DNA from: Deltaproteobacteria bacterium
GTDB taxonomy: Bacteria > Desulfobacterota > Binatia > DP-6
NCBI GenBank assembly: GCA_005879245.1
Contig: VBLA01000169.1
Span: forward strand, 1 to 8,933
Direction: 5' to 3'
Length of the DNA: 8,933 nt
The translations under genes were made by a program, and so were the position numbers. The notes under the pieces were generated by a model. The model did no database searches. It had not been told where the DNA came from and worked only from the letters and a program-made list of their open reading frames with translations. Below are positions 1 through 6,221 of the stretch, one piece after another; the first letter of the stretch is position 1; every line of letters begins with the position of its first letter.

Positions 1-345
1 GACGGCTGCGGCGGCACGCTGACCTGCGGCTCCTGCACCGCTCCCCAGACGTGCGGCGGTGGCGGCGTCGCCAACGTCTGCGGCGGGACGACCTCGACCG
101 CTCAGCTCACCGTGACCGCCAGCGGGCGGTCGGGGGAGTCGGTCTCCTCGAGCCCGGCCGGACTCAAGGTGAACGTCGGCACCTCAAGCAGCGCCAGCTT
201 CGCGACGGGCACCGTGGTCACACTGTCCGTGAGCAACGACCGCGACGCCATCTGGTCGGGCGGCTGCTCGAGCGGCAGCTCCAAGACGAAGAGCTGCAGC
301 TTGACCCTCAACGCAGCCGCATCCGTGACCGCGAACGTCCAGTAG
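1..345 (+). CDS. Secreted/surface protein, C-terminal fragment: Cys/Gly-rich segment plus InlB-B-like bacterial repeat domain
   Basis: The frame is open from the first base to a TAG at 343-345, so this is the last 114 residues of a protein that starts before the window. Residues 1-29 form a Cys/Gly-rich segment (CGGTLTCGSC, then QTCGGGG and NVCGG) of a kind seen in secreted proteins of deltaproteobacteria-like bacteria. Residues from about 35 to the end match the pattern of the divergent InlB B-repeat or 'bacterial repeat' domain: LTVTASG, SSSPAG, SASFATGTVVTLSV, WSGGC, CSLTLNAAASVTANV. In most copies I know, the segment after SPAG carries a Cys pair (CGxxC). Here it reads LKVNVGTSSS and the pair is gone, while the second pair (GGC...KSC) remains. 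The likely role is structural or adhesive outside the cell; no catalytic residues are visible. The gene converges on the phosphoesterase, with 41 bp between stops. The domain call is fairly firm; the whole-protein function is unknown. Confidence 0.75.
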   Translation, partial: DGCGGTLTCGSCTAPQTCGGGGVANVCGGTTSTAQLTVTASGRSGESVSSSPAGLKVNVGTSSSASFATGTVVTLSVSNDRDAIWSGGCSSGSSKTKSCSLTLNAAASVTANVQ

Positions 346-386
346 CGAGCGGCCCCTCCCTCACGCCCGCCCGTGCGTCGCGACCG

Positions 387-1508
387 CTACCGGCAGAGGC
401 CTCTCGGGTAGCAGCTGAAGACGTCACTTCCGAAGGGTGCGAGACCATCCTGGGCCGCGTACCCCACATGGCCGAGGTGGAAGAGATCCTCGATGCTGCG
501 CAGCAGCGCGTAGTGGTTGTAGGGCGTGTCGTTGACCGAGCCGGGGCGGATGAACCTCGAGACGAGCACCGCCCCGACGCGCCCGCCGCCCGGGCCGGTG
601 ACGCCCGGCGCACCCGTGTTCGGGCCGGAGGCCTCGTTGCAGCAGGCGCTGCTGTCGAACCCGCTGCCGGAGACCTCGCCCTCGTCGAAGGTGACGATGA
701 GGAGCCCGCGGTGGCGGAAGGCGCGGGAGCCGACGATCTGCGGCACCCACTCCTGGAGAAACAGGTCGGCGGAGGCGAGACCGCCCGGGCGGCCGTCGAC
801 GCAGGGCGCGTCGTGGCCGTCCTCGCACAGGTTCGGCGTGATGAAGACGTAGTTCGGGGTGGTGGAAACGCGCTCCAGGTCGGTGGGGAGCTCGGTCAGC
901 GGCACCACGTTCCGGTCGCAGCTCGGCGAATCGATGATCGAGTGAAAGTACACGAAGGGGTTGTGGCGAGCGGCGTACTGGTCGCCGTCTCGCGCCGACT
1001 GCGTGTCGTCCTGGCTGTTGAGCGCGGGGTGCCGACAGGTGGCGGGGGCCGTCGGGGAGTTCCCCATGTCCTGCATGTAGCCCTTCCAGGTGCGGTGCGC
1101 GGCCGCGAGCTGATCGGCGATCGTCGGGACGAAGGACGGATACACGCAGCCTTGCCCGACCGCCTGGCCGTCGGCGTCGAGGCCCGGCGCGCCGACGAAG
1201 TCGGTGTAGATCTGGCAGTCCGCCTGGGTGTCGGGATTGGGTGCCTGGCCGCTCACCAGCGAGACGTAGTTGTCGAGGCTCACGTGGCCGGTCGCGTAGT
1301 ACTGCCGCAGCAGCTGACCCTGCTGGGTGAGAGTCTGGGAGAGATAGACCGCGGACGAGCCGGGACCGAAGGTCTCGTCGAAGCCCTTGTTCTCGAGGAT
1401 GATGATGAAGACGTGTTGGATCCTCGGCAGCCGGCTCGTCGCCGCCGCGCTCGCCGAGGGTTGTCCCCACGCGGCCAGCAGGGCCAGCAGGAACGCCAGG
1501 ACTCTCAT
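387..1508 (-). CDS. Exported phosphoesterase, PF04185 family (acid phosphatase/phospholipase C type)
   Basis: This 373-residue protein opens with a signal peptide: MR, a Leu/Ala-rich core at about residues 3-14, and an ASAAA cleavage region near 19-23. The mature part begins with the family signature IQHVFIIILENKGFDETFG (residues 30-48), whose Glu39-Asn40 correspond to the metal-binding EN of phospholipase C/AcpA enzymes. Further family blocks follow: PFVYFHSI, TPNLCEDGHD, LLIVTFDEGE, and a C-terminal NHYALLRSIEDLF. Length and block order fit a complete enzyme that hydrolyses phosphate mono- or diesters outside the cytoplasm. Substrate cannot be told: it could be an acid phosphatase, a phospholipase C-like enzyme or a nucleotide phosphatase. 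Eight or more Cys in the mature part suit an exported, disulfide-bonded protein. The ATG start is supported by a GGAGGTG five bases upstream. The gene is divergent from the GST gene and looks monocistronic. Confidence 0.9.
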   Translation of the reverse strand: MRVLAFLLALLAAWGQPSASAAATSRLPRIQHVFIIILENKGFDETFGPGSSAVYLSQTLTQQGQLLRQYYATGHVSLDNYVSLVSGQAPNPDTQADCQIYTDFVGAPGLDADGQAVGQGCVYPSFVPTIADQLAAAHRTWKGYMQDMGNSPTAPATCRHPALNSQDDTQSARDGDQYAARHNPFVYFHSIIDSPSCDRNVVPLTELPTDLERVSTTPNYVFITPNLCEDGHDAPCVDGRPGGLASADLFLQEWVPQIVGSRAFRHRGLLIVTFDEGEVSGSGFDSSACCNEASGPNTGAPGVTGPGGGRVGAVLVSRFIRPGSVNDTPYNHYALLRSIEDLFHLGHVGYAAQDGLAPFGSDVFSCYPRGLCR

Positions 1509-1513
1509 CGCTT

Positions 1514-1520
1514 CACCTCC
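1514..1520 (-). promoter_or_regulatory. Ribosome binding site of the phosphoesterase
   Basis: On the minus strand this reads GGAGGTG, a near-perfect Shine-Dalgarno sequence, five bases before the ATG at 1508. It fixes the start. The identical heptamer at the same spacing precedes the amidohydrolase at 3357. Confidence 0.85.
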
Positions 1521-1595
1521 CGAGGCGCCGTCACGCAGGGACCGAGTACGCCGTGGATGACGGATCGGTCAAGGAAGAATCGAAGGCTCGCACCC

Positions 1596-1618
1596 CTCGC
1601 GCAGCGGGAAGGCGCGAG
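1596..1618. repeat. 7-bp inverted repeat in the divergent intergenic region
   Basis: CTCGCGC (1596-1602) and GCGCGAG (1612-1618) are perfect reverse complements around a 9-base spacer. The repeat lies 88 bp from the phosphoesterase start and about 109 bp from the GST start. It could be an operator or a hairpin in a leader transcript. In DNA this GC-rich it could also be chance. Confidence 0.3.
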
Positions 1619-1629
1619 AAGTGCGGCGG

Positions 1630-1648
1630 CGGCGACGTGAGGTCGCCG
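1630..1648. repeat. 7-bp perfect hairpin upstream of the GST gene
   Basis: CGGCGAC (1630-1636) and GTCGCCG (1642-1648) pair perfectly around the loop GTGAG. No T-run follows, so it is not a classical terminator. Together with the inverted repeat at 1596-1618 it makes up most of the visible structure in the 218-bp divergent gap; I see no convincing -35/-10 pair there. Confidence 0.3.
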
Positions 1649-1726
1649 GGATCTTCGGGGGAGGCTCGGAATGCCGGGGCCGTCGCGGGTCTTGTGAGAG
1701 CACGGCGCCCGGGGTAGGTCGGCCCC

Positions 1727-2443
1727 ATGATCGACCTCTACTACTGGCCCACGCCGAACGGCTGGAAGATCAGCATCATGCTCGAGGAGTGCGGTCTGCC
1801 GTACACCGTGAAGCCCGTGAACATCGGCCGGGGCGAGCAGTTCTCACCGGCGTTCCTCGAGCTGTCGCCGAACAACCGCATGCCGGCGATCGTCGACCAC
1901 GAGCCGGCGGGCGGCGGCGACCCGATCGCGATCTTCGAGAGCGGTGCGATCCTCCAGTACCTCGCCGAGAAGACCGGCCGCTTCCTGCCGCGCGACGTCC
2001 GCGGCCGGTACGACGTGCTCCAGTGGGTGGCCTGGCAGGTCGCGAATCTCGGTCCCATCGCCGGGCAGTTGAACCACTTCGCGAGCTACGCGGTCGAGAA
2101 GATCCCGTACGCGATTGAGCGGTTCGCCAACGAGGCGAACCGCCTCCTCGGCGTCCTGGAGCGGCGCCTGGCCGACCGCCCGTACCTCGCGGGCGAGTAC
2201 TCGATCGCCGACATGGCAACGTGGCCGTGGGTCTTCCGCGAGTTCCAGGGCCGAAGCGTCCTCGCCGACTTCCCCCGCGTCGCCCACTGGTGGGACGCGG
2301 TCGCGAGCCGGCCCGCGGTGCAGAAGGGTCGGGCGGTCGGCGAGGAGCTCCGCCGCAATGCGCCACTCGACGACGAAGCCCGCAAGGTGCTCTTCGGCCA
2401 GACCGCCGCGAGCGTGGCCAAGGCGGAGCAGACGGGACGCTAG
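1727..2443 (+). CDS. yfcG: Glutathione S-transferase, Nu class, YfcG-like disulfide-bond oxidoreductase
   Basis: The 238-residue protein follows E. coli YfcG closely at the N terminus: IDLYYWPTPNGWKISIMLEE, then SPNNRMPAIVDH, ESGAILQYLAEKTG, and later IPYAIERF and YSIADMATWPWV. Residues 1-85 form the thioredoxin-like domain. Thr9 and Asn11 occupy the TPN positions that replace the catalytic Tyr/Ser/Cys of other GSTs and define the Nu class. Glu71-Ser72 is the usual gamma-glutamyl-binding pair. The all-helical domain runs from about 95 to 210, with the N-capping box SIAD at 159-162. The C-terminal tail of about 25 residues (DDEARKVLFGQ onward) is found in longer members. YfcG has strong glutathione-dependent disulfide reductase activity; the same cytosolic role is inferred here. 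The ATG start gives the canonical N terminus, with a weak GGTAGGT seven bases upstream. The family call is very sure, the exact orthology less so. Confidence 0.92.
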   Translation: MIDLYYWPTPNGWKISIMLEECGLPYTVKPVNIGRGEQFSPAFLELSPNNRMPAIVDHEPAGGGDPIAIFESGAILQYLAEKTGRFLPRDVRGRYDVLQWVAWQVANLGPIAGQLNHFASYAVEKIPYAIERFANEANRLLGVLERRLADRPYLAGEYSIADMATWPWVFREFQGRSVLADFPRVAHWWDAVASRPAVQKGRAVGEELRRNAPLDDEARKVLFGQTAASVAKAEQTGR

Positions 2444-2449
2444 ACACGG

Positions 2450-2465
2450 GGAGACGATCGTCTCC
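2450..2465. repeat. 16-bp perfect palindrome just after the GST stop
   Basis: GGAGACGATCGTCTCC is a perfect palindrome six bases downstream of the GST stop. As RNA it gives a 6-bp stem with a GATC loop, but there is no T-run, so a Rho-independent terminator is doubtful. It may be a terminator-like hairpin protecting the GST message or a protein-binding site upstream of the toxin-antitoxin promoter. Confidence 0.45.
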
Positions 2466-2490
2466 GTGGCGCTAGCTTCGCCCAGGAGGC

Positions 2491-2519
2491 TTGTGCCGCC
2501 GACGGGCGGAGTGTACACA
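2491..2519 (+). promoter_or_regulatory. Candidate promoter of the toxin-antitoxin operon
   Basis: TTGTGC (2491-2496) and TACACA (2514-2519) each match three of six sigma-70 consensus positions and are spaced by exactly 17 bases. The -10 hexamer overlaps the GTGTACAC palindrome, as expected if the antitoxin represses its own promoter. The match is weak and rests mainly on position and overlap. Confidence 0.3.
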
Positions 2520-2532
2520 TCCAGTGTCCACT
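2510..2532. promoter_or_regulatory. Tandem palindromic operator of the Phd/YefM-type antitoxin (predicted)
   Basis: AGTGTACAC at 2510-2518 is repeated as AGTGTCCAC at 2523-2531 with eight of nine bases identical and a 13-bp period. The first contains the perfect palindrome GTGTACAC (2511-2518). The second extends to AGTGTCCACT, palindromic except at the central two bases. From recall, YefM-YoeB operators consist of adjacent palindromes with a TGTACA core spaced about one helical turn. The site ends 10 bp before the antitoxin start, suitable for autoregulation. Confidence 0.6.
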
Positions 2533-2542
2533 CGGTCGGGCG

Positions 2543-2782
2543 ATGAAGCAGGTGAACGTGAAGACGGCGCGCAGTCAGCTGCGGAAGCTACTCGACCGAG
2601 TGGCGGGTGGCGAGGAGGTGTCACTTATCCGACGCGGCAAGGAGGTCGCGCGCCTTGTCCCGCCTCGTCGGACGTCCGGCGCGCTGTTGCCGAACCTGCG
2701 GAAGTTCCGAGCCTCCATCAAGGTCAAGGGCCGTTCCCTCAGCGCCGAGGTGATCGACGACCGCCGGCGGCAGCGGTATTGA
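2543..2782 (+). CDS. Type II antitoxin, Phd/YefM family
   Basis: This 79-residue protein has the Phd/YefM fold signature in its first 40 residues: MKQVNVKTARSQLRKLLDRV, then GGEEVSLIRRGKEVARLVP. That part forms the DNA-binding dimer domain. The rest (LPNLRKFRASIKVKG, SAEVIDDRRRQRY) fits the flexible C-terminal tail that wraps and neutralises a PIN toxin; endings such as VIxxRRxxRY are common in antitoxins paired with VapC. The role is to block the downstream RNase and, with it, repress the operon through the palindromes at 2510-2532. No strong Shine-Dalgarno precedes the ATG, but the start matches the family N terminus. The stop codon overlaps the toxin start. Confidence 0.9.
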   Translation: MKQVNVKTARSQLRKLLDRVAGGEEVSLIRRGKEVARLVPPRRTSGALLPNLRKFRASIKVKGRSLSAEVIDDRRRQRY

Positions 2783-3207
2783 TCTACCTCGACACCAGCG
2801 TCGTCGTCGCGTTCTACGTCCCCGAACCCGCGAGCACGAGGGCGGAGCGGGCGGTGCGGTCCGAGCCCTCTCCCGCGATCAGCGACCTGACCGAGGTGGA
2901 GTTCTTCTCGGCCGTGGCGCGCAAGGTCCGGGAGGGTGGATTGAGTCCGGAAGACGCCGGACGCGTCATGGCCACCCTGCTGTCCCACCTGGCGGAGGGC
3001 CTCTACGCGCGGATCGTGCTGGAGCCGATGCATTACCGGCTGGCACGCGACTGGTTCGCTCGATTCGCGGTACCGCTGCGCACCCTGGACGCGCTCCATC
3101 TCGCGGTCGCCTCGGCGTCCGGCGCGAAGCTGGTGACGGCTGACCGGGCGCTCTCGAGAGCTGCTCGGGCCCTCGGCCTGGAATCGGTCCTCGTTCGACG
3201 GCATTGA
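2779..3207 (+). CDS. vapC: VapC-like PIN-domain RNase toxin, TTG start
   Basis: This 142-residue PIN domain has all four expected acidic positions: Asp5 in IYLDTS, Glu41 in LTEVEFFSA, Asp104 in RTLDALHLA and Asp122 in VTADRAL. These coordinate Mg2+ for RNA cleavage; VapC toxins typically cut tRNA or rRNA and stop translation. The target here is unknown. I place the start at TTG 2779, because family members begin with the hydrophobic strand right before LDTS and no ATG or GTG is available there. The frame is open further upstream, but that stretch lies over the antitoxin in another frame and has no PIN character. The TTG overlaps the antitoxin TGA by four bases (TTGA), so translation is probably coupled, keeping toxin output tied to antitoxin. 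All catalytic residues are present, so the toxin looks active. Confidence 0.9.
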   Translation: MIYLDTSVVVAFYVPEPASTRAERAVRSEPSPAISDLTEVEFFSAVARKVREGGLSPEDAGRVMATLLSHLAEGLYARIVLEPMHYRLARDWFARFAVPLRTLDALHLAVASASGAKLVTADRALSRAARALGLESVLVRRH

Positions 3208-3216
3208 AGCCGCCGA

Positions 3217-3249
3217 TGGCCTGTCGGCCAGTTCGGCGCCGTCCGGCGC
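3217..3249 (+). terminator. Two tandem hairpins after the toxin gene, possible terminator
   Basis: TGGCC-TGTC-GGCCA (3217-3230) and GCGCC-GTCC-GGCGC (3236-3249) are two perfect 5-bp stems with 4-base loops, starting 10 bases after the toxin stop. No T-run follows either. They could end or protect the toxin-antitoxin transcript, but Rho-independent termination is not shown. The rest of the gap to 3356 has only a short palindrome, CCGTCGGACGG (3311-3321), and the RBS of the next gene. Confidence 0.35.
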
Positions 3250-3344
3250 GGATGACGACCATGCGCAGGGGCCGTCGCGTCGTCGCTTGTCGCGTAAGAC
3301 CTTGATCCGCCCGTCGGACGGAGATAGGCGCTTCGGTACCCCGC

Positions 3345-3351
3345 GGAGGTG
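3345..3351 (+). promoter_or_regulatory. Ribosome binding site of the amidohydrolase
   Basis: GGAGGTG lies five bases before the GTG at 3357 and decides this start codon. It shows that the translation signals of the broken gene downstream are still intact. Confidence 0.8.
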
Positions 3352-3356
3352 TCCCC

Positions 3357-4401
3357 GTGACGGCGAACGGCTTCCTGGTGGCCGACAGCGACATGCACGT
3401 GCTCGAGCCGCCCGACCTGTGGCAGCGCTACATCGATCCGGCCTGGCGGCACGCGGCGCCGGTCGGGTTGACCGAGCTGCGCCGCGACATGCGCGTCAAG
3501 GTGAAGTCCCACGTCCTTCTCCGCATCGGCCCCGTGCGACCGATGCGCGGCACGACGGCGGGCGCGTGGAGCGCCGCACAGGATCAGGCCTTCGCCGACG
3601 CCGAGGCGCGCGGCTGGGATGCCACCTCGCAGGTCGAGGCGATGCGAGCGGAAGGGCTCGACCTGGCCGTCCTCTTCCCCAGCCGGGGACTCTTCGTCCT
3701 CGGTCGGCGCCGCGATGGTGGCGCCGCACGACGTCACGTCGGCGGTCGCCGAAGCGCGCCGGTCGGTCGCGGAGCTGGGCTTCAAGGCGATCTTCCTCGC
3801 GCCCGGCTGCGTCAACCGGCGACCCTGGCATGACGCCTACTACGACCCGCTCTGGGCAGAGTGCGAGCGGCTCGACGTCCCCGTCACGTTTCACGGTGGT
3901 GGACAGACCCACTTGAAGCCCGACTTCTCGCTCGAGATCTTCGACAAGCTCATGATGTGGCACACCTTCAACCAGCCGCTCGGCATGATGACCGTCGCGG
4001 TCAGCCTGACCTCGGGCGGCGTCTTCGAGCGATTCCCGCGCCTGCGGGTGGCGCTGCTCGAGGGGAACTGCAGCTGGGCGCCCTGGCTCTTCCACCGTCT
4101 CGACGAGCACTACGAGTGGGTCGGTCGCTACGAGGTGCCCGAGCTCCGCCGGCGACCCTCGGAATACTTCCGCACGAATTGCTTCCTCGCCGTCGAGGCC
4201 GACGAGGAGCCGGTCCGGCAGTACGTCGAGTGGTTCGGTGACGACAACCTCGTCTACTCGACCGACTACCCGCACGCCGACTCGAAGTATCCGCGCTCGA
4301 TCGAGGCCTTCCGGAAGCTCCCGCTCTCCGAGGGCGCGCAGCGGAAGATCCTCTGGGACAACTGGCAGCGGCTCTACCGCATCCCGCCGCCACGGGCGTG
4401 A
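3357..4401 (+). pseudogene. Amidohydrolase family (TIM-barrel, ACMSD-like) interrupted by a deletion and frameshift
   Basis: Two frames together make one amidohydrolase. From the GTG at 3357 the first frame gives 116 good residues. It starts VADSDMHVLEPPDLW, with the metal-binding Asp12-x-His14 that replaces HxH in this subfamily, and ends LAVLFPSRGLFVLG near 3704. That frame then turns to Arg/Gly-rich nonsense, stopping at 3833. From about 3703 the +1 frame resumes the family with VGAAMVAPHDV, GFKAIFLAPGCVNRRPWHD, VTFHGGGQ (His at 3892), KLMMWHTFNQPLG and STDYPHADSKYP (Asp at 4264), ending at 4401. Intact relatives, as I recall them, have roughly 40 more residues between LFVLG and the GAAMVAPHD block (an AxAYNDW region). 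So this is a deletion plus frame change rather than a single-base slip. Relatives act as metal-dependent hydrolases or decarboxylases. Strong RBS and clean remaining sequence suggest a recent lesion or an assembly error. An internal ATG at 3715 could start a C-terminal fragment. Confidence 0.88.
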
Positions 4402-4406
4402 GCCCG
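4393..4406. terminator. Short hairpin between convergent genes
   Basis: CGGGC-GTGA-GCCCG forms a perfect 5-bp stem with a GTGA loop. It spans the amidohydrolase stop codon (4399-4401) and reaches into the 9-bp gap before the thioesterase stop. It could serve both strands as a weak terminator, but it is short and lacks T-runs. Confidence 0.25.
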
Positions 4407-4410
4407 CCGC

Positions 4411-4860
4411 TCAGGGCTTCTTCACCGGCTCCGCGACCAGAAGCGTCCCCTGCGCGACGCAGACGAGCTGCTCCTCGTTCGTCACCTCCACCCTCACCAC
4501 CGCGGTCCGCTTCGTGAACGACACGACGGTCGACTCGGCCACGAGCGTCCCACCCCGCACCGGTGCCAGGTAGTTGAGCTTGAACTCGGTCGTGGCCGCC
4601 CACTGTCCGCGCTGCATCAGCGGGTAGAGGACGCAGCCGAGCACGTGGTCGACGAGGCCGGCCATGACGCCGCCATGGAGCGTGCCGAACGGCGTCAGGA
4701 GCTCATCGCGGACCGCCATGCTCGCGACCAGCCGCCCCGCCGTCATCTCGACGAAGCGGACGCCGAGGTAGCCGGGAAGGCCGGTCACCGTCGCGCTCGC
4801 GCGGACGAAGGTCTCGGCAATCGTCGTATCGAACTGCGGAAGGGAAGGGGGCCGCGGCAT
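4411..4860 (-). CDS. PaaI-family hotdog-fold acyl-CoA thioesterase
   Basis: The 149-residue length is normal for a single hotdog domain. The signature is FGTLHGGVMAGLVDHVLGC at residues 58-76: His62-Gly-Gly starts the central helix, and Asp71 sits where PaaI/YbgC-type enzymes carry the catalytic acid. The later strands TTEFKLNYLAPVRGGTLVAES and VVRVEVTNEEQLVCVAQGTLLV complete the fold. Such enzymes hydrolyse acyl- or aryl-CoA thioesters in the cytosol, often releasing CoA from dead-end intermediates; the substrate here is unknown. It is the last gene of the minus-strand cluster, 15 bases after msrA. A GAGGGGG about six bases before the ATG is the only RBS-like sequence. Family is certain; role is inferred. 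Confidence 0.9.
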   Translation of the reverse strand: MPRPPSLPQFDTTIAETFVRASATVTGLPGYLGVRFVEMTAGRLVASMAVRDELLTPFGTLHGGVMAGLVDHVLGCVLYPLMQRGQWAATTEFKLNYLAPVRGGTLVAESTVVSFTKRTAVVRVEVTNEEQLVCVAQGTLLVAEPVKKP

Positions 4861-4875
4861 GCGTCGGCCCCCTCG

Positions 4876-5349
4876 TCAGCGAATGGTGCAGTGCGCGAGG
4901 CCGCGCTTCTCGAGGTAGCGCTGGTGGTAGTCCTCGCCGCGCCAGAATTCGGAGGCGGGCGTGATCTCGGTCACGATTGGCCGGCGGTAGCGGCCGGAGC
5001 CCTCGAGCCGGGCCTTCGACGCCTTCGCGGCCGCCTCCTGCTCGGGTGTGTGGAAGAAGATCGCCGAGCGGTACTGCTCACCGATGTCGGGGCCCTGGCG
5101 ATTCAGCGTCGTCGGGTCGTGATTCTCCCAGAACACGTCGAGGAGCTGGTCGTAGGAGACCCGGGCGGGATCGTACTCGATCTGCACGACCTCGGCGTGC
5201 CCGGTGCGCCCGGAGCAGACGTCCTCGTAGGTGGGGTTCCGGAGACTGCCGCCGGAGTAGCCGACGGCCGTCGATACGACGCCCTCGACCTCCTGAAAAG
5301 CGGCCTCGACCCCCCAGAAGCAGCCGGCTCCGAACGTCGCCTTCTCCAT
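4876..5349 (-). CDS. msrA: Peptide-methionine (S)-S-oxide reductase MsrA
   Basis: The 157-residue protein carries the full MsrA core: [18 protein letters not shown] with the catalytic Cys10, [50 protein letters not shown] and EDYHQRYL. It reduces methionine-S-sulfoxide, free or in proteins, with thioredoxin as the usual reductant. Cys45 lies in the conserved GxTGHAE block, and a third Cys at 154, four residues from the end, is a plausible resolving Cys. I chose ATG 5349 because it gives the canonical N terminus; an in-frame ATG at 5361 would add four residues (MFPG). Neither has a clear RBS. The frame is open far upstream, but that stretch lies opposite other codons of the neighbouring hydrolase gene and is not part of the protein. 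There is no signal peptide, so it is cytosolic. It is the fourth gene of the cluster, 44 bases after the alpha/beta hydrolase. Confidence 0.95.
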   Translation of the reverse strand: MEKATFGAGCFWGVEAAFQEVEGVVSTAVGYSGGSLRNPTYEDVCSGRTGHAEVVQIEYDPARVSYDQLLDVFWENHDPTTLNRQGPDIGEQYRSAIFFHTPEQEAAAKASKARLEGSGRYRRPIVTEITPASEFWRGEDYHQRYLEKRGLAHCTIR

Positions 5350-5393
5350 GCCCGGGAACATAGCGCGCGCGACTGACGCACGCACCCCCCTCG

Positions 5394-6221
5394 TCACGGG
5401 ACGACGTGTTGGAGGAACTCCTCCATGGCCGCGTTGAACGCCGCGGGTTGCGCGAGGTTCACCACGTGTCCCGCGCCCTCGATGACGACGAGCCGCGCGC
5501 GGGGGATGGCCGAGGCGAGCTCGCGACTCGGCGCGAGCGACATTCGATCCTCTCCACCGACGACGACCAGCACCGGCAGGCGAAGCGCGACGAGCCGTGG
5601 TCGGAGCTCCGCCACGGCGGGCTCGGCGGCGATGACGCCGCGGAGGGTGTGGGCGAGCCCGTGCGGCGGGTGCTCGAGGAAGCCCTGGCGGACGAGCCGC
5701 GCGGCTTCTGGGTCGAGTCCCGACGACGGGCCCCACACGAACCGGGCGCCCGCAGCCTCGAGGCCGTCGCGCTCGATGGCCTCGGCGAAGCGGAGCGCGA
5801 CCGAGGCGAAGCCACCTCCGGCCCGAGAACCCGGGGGAAAGCCCGCGAGGATGAGTCCGTGCACACGCTCGGGCTCGGCGAGCGCGAAGCCGAGCGCGGT
5901 TCCCGCGCCCATGGAGAGGCCGCCCACGACCGCCTTCTCCGCCCCGACCCGATCGAGGATGCCGCCGAGGTCGGCGACGAACGCCTCGGGCGTGTACGCG
6001 TCGGCCTCGGGCGGCGCCGGGCTGCGCGCGTGTCCGCGCGCGTCGAAACGCGCGACGCGGTAGCGTGCGCCGAGCGCCCGTGCCTGGGGGCGGAAGTTCC
6101 GGGCGCTCCCGCCGAACCCGTGGGCGAGCACGACGACGGGCCCGCTGCCCTCGACGTCGAGGTGCAGGGTCGGCTCGACGCTCAGGGCGAGACCCCCTCG
6201 AGCGCGTGGATGCGATCGCAC
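5394..6221 (-). CDS. Alpha/beta hydrolase
   Basis: A complete alpha/beta hydrolase fold is visible. The oxyanion-hole segment [15 protein letters not shown] is at residues 29-43, followed by [10 protein letters not shown]. The nucleophile elbow GLSMGAG holds Ser103, the acid lies in VVGGEDRM (Asp225), and the base is in [10 protein letters not shown] (His252). It resembles esterases and 3-oxoadipate enol-lactonase-like enzymes; the substrate cannot be assigned. No signal peptide is seen. The start is uncertain. GTG 6221 gives 275 residues and a 40-base overlap with the M48 gene, but residues 1-15 look unlike the family and no RBS precedes it. A non-standard CTG at 6185, overlapping the M48 stop as CTGA and preceded by GAGGGGGT, would begin right before the conserved part ([15 protein letters not shown]). 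Either way translation is probably coupled to the M48 gene. Confidence 0.9.
   Translation of the reverse strand: MRSHPRARGGLALSVEPTLHLDVEGSGPVVVLAHGFGGSARNFRPQARALGARYRVARFDARGHARSPAPPEADAYTPEAFVADLGGILDRVGAEKAVVGGLSMGAGTALGFALAEPERVHGLILAGFPPGSRAGGGFASVALRFAEAIERDGLEAAGARFVWGPSSGLDPEAARLVRQGFLEHPPHGLAHTLRGVIAAEPAVAELRPRLVALRLPVLVVVGGEDRMSLAPSRELASAIPRARLVVIEGAGHVVNLAQPAAFNAAMEEFLQHVVP

Noticed and set aside
51..1640. Long plus-strand open frame of over 500 codons
   Set aside because: It runs antisense to the phosphoesterase, is Arg/Gly/Val-rich with no recognisable domain, and arises from high GC. The minus-strand gene has a signal peptide, family motifs and an RBS.
2491..2778. N-terminal extension of the PIN toxin by 96 residues
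   Set aside because: This stretch overlaps the antitoxin gene out of frame and has no PIN or other domain character. Known PIN toxins start right at the LDTS strand.
3619..3714. ATG 3619 as a genuine start of the downstream amidohydrolase frame
   Set aside because: Residues before VGAAMVAPHD in that frame are Ser/Arg/Pro-rich nonsense opposite good family sequence in the first frame.
3690..3715. Programmed ribosomal frameshift in the amidohydrolase
   Set aside because: There is no slippery heptamer, and an estimated 40 conserved residues are missing, which a frameshift cannot restore.
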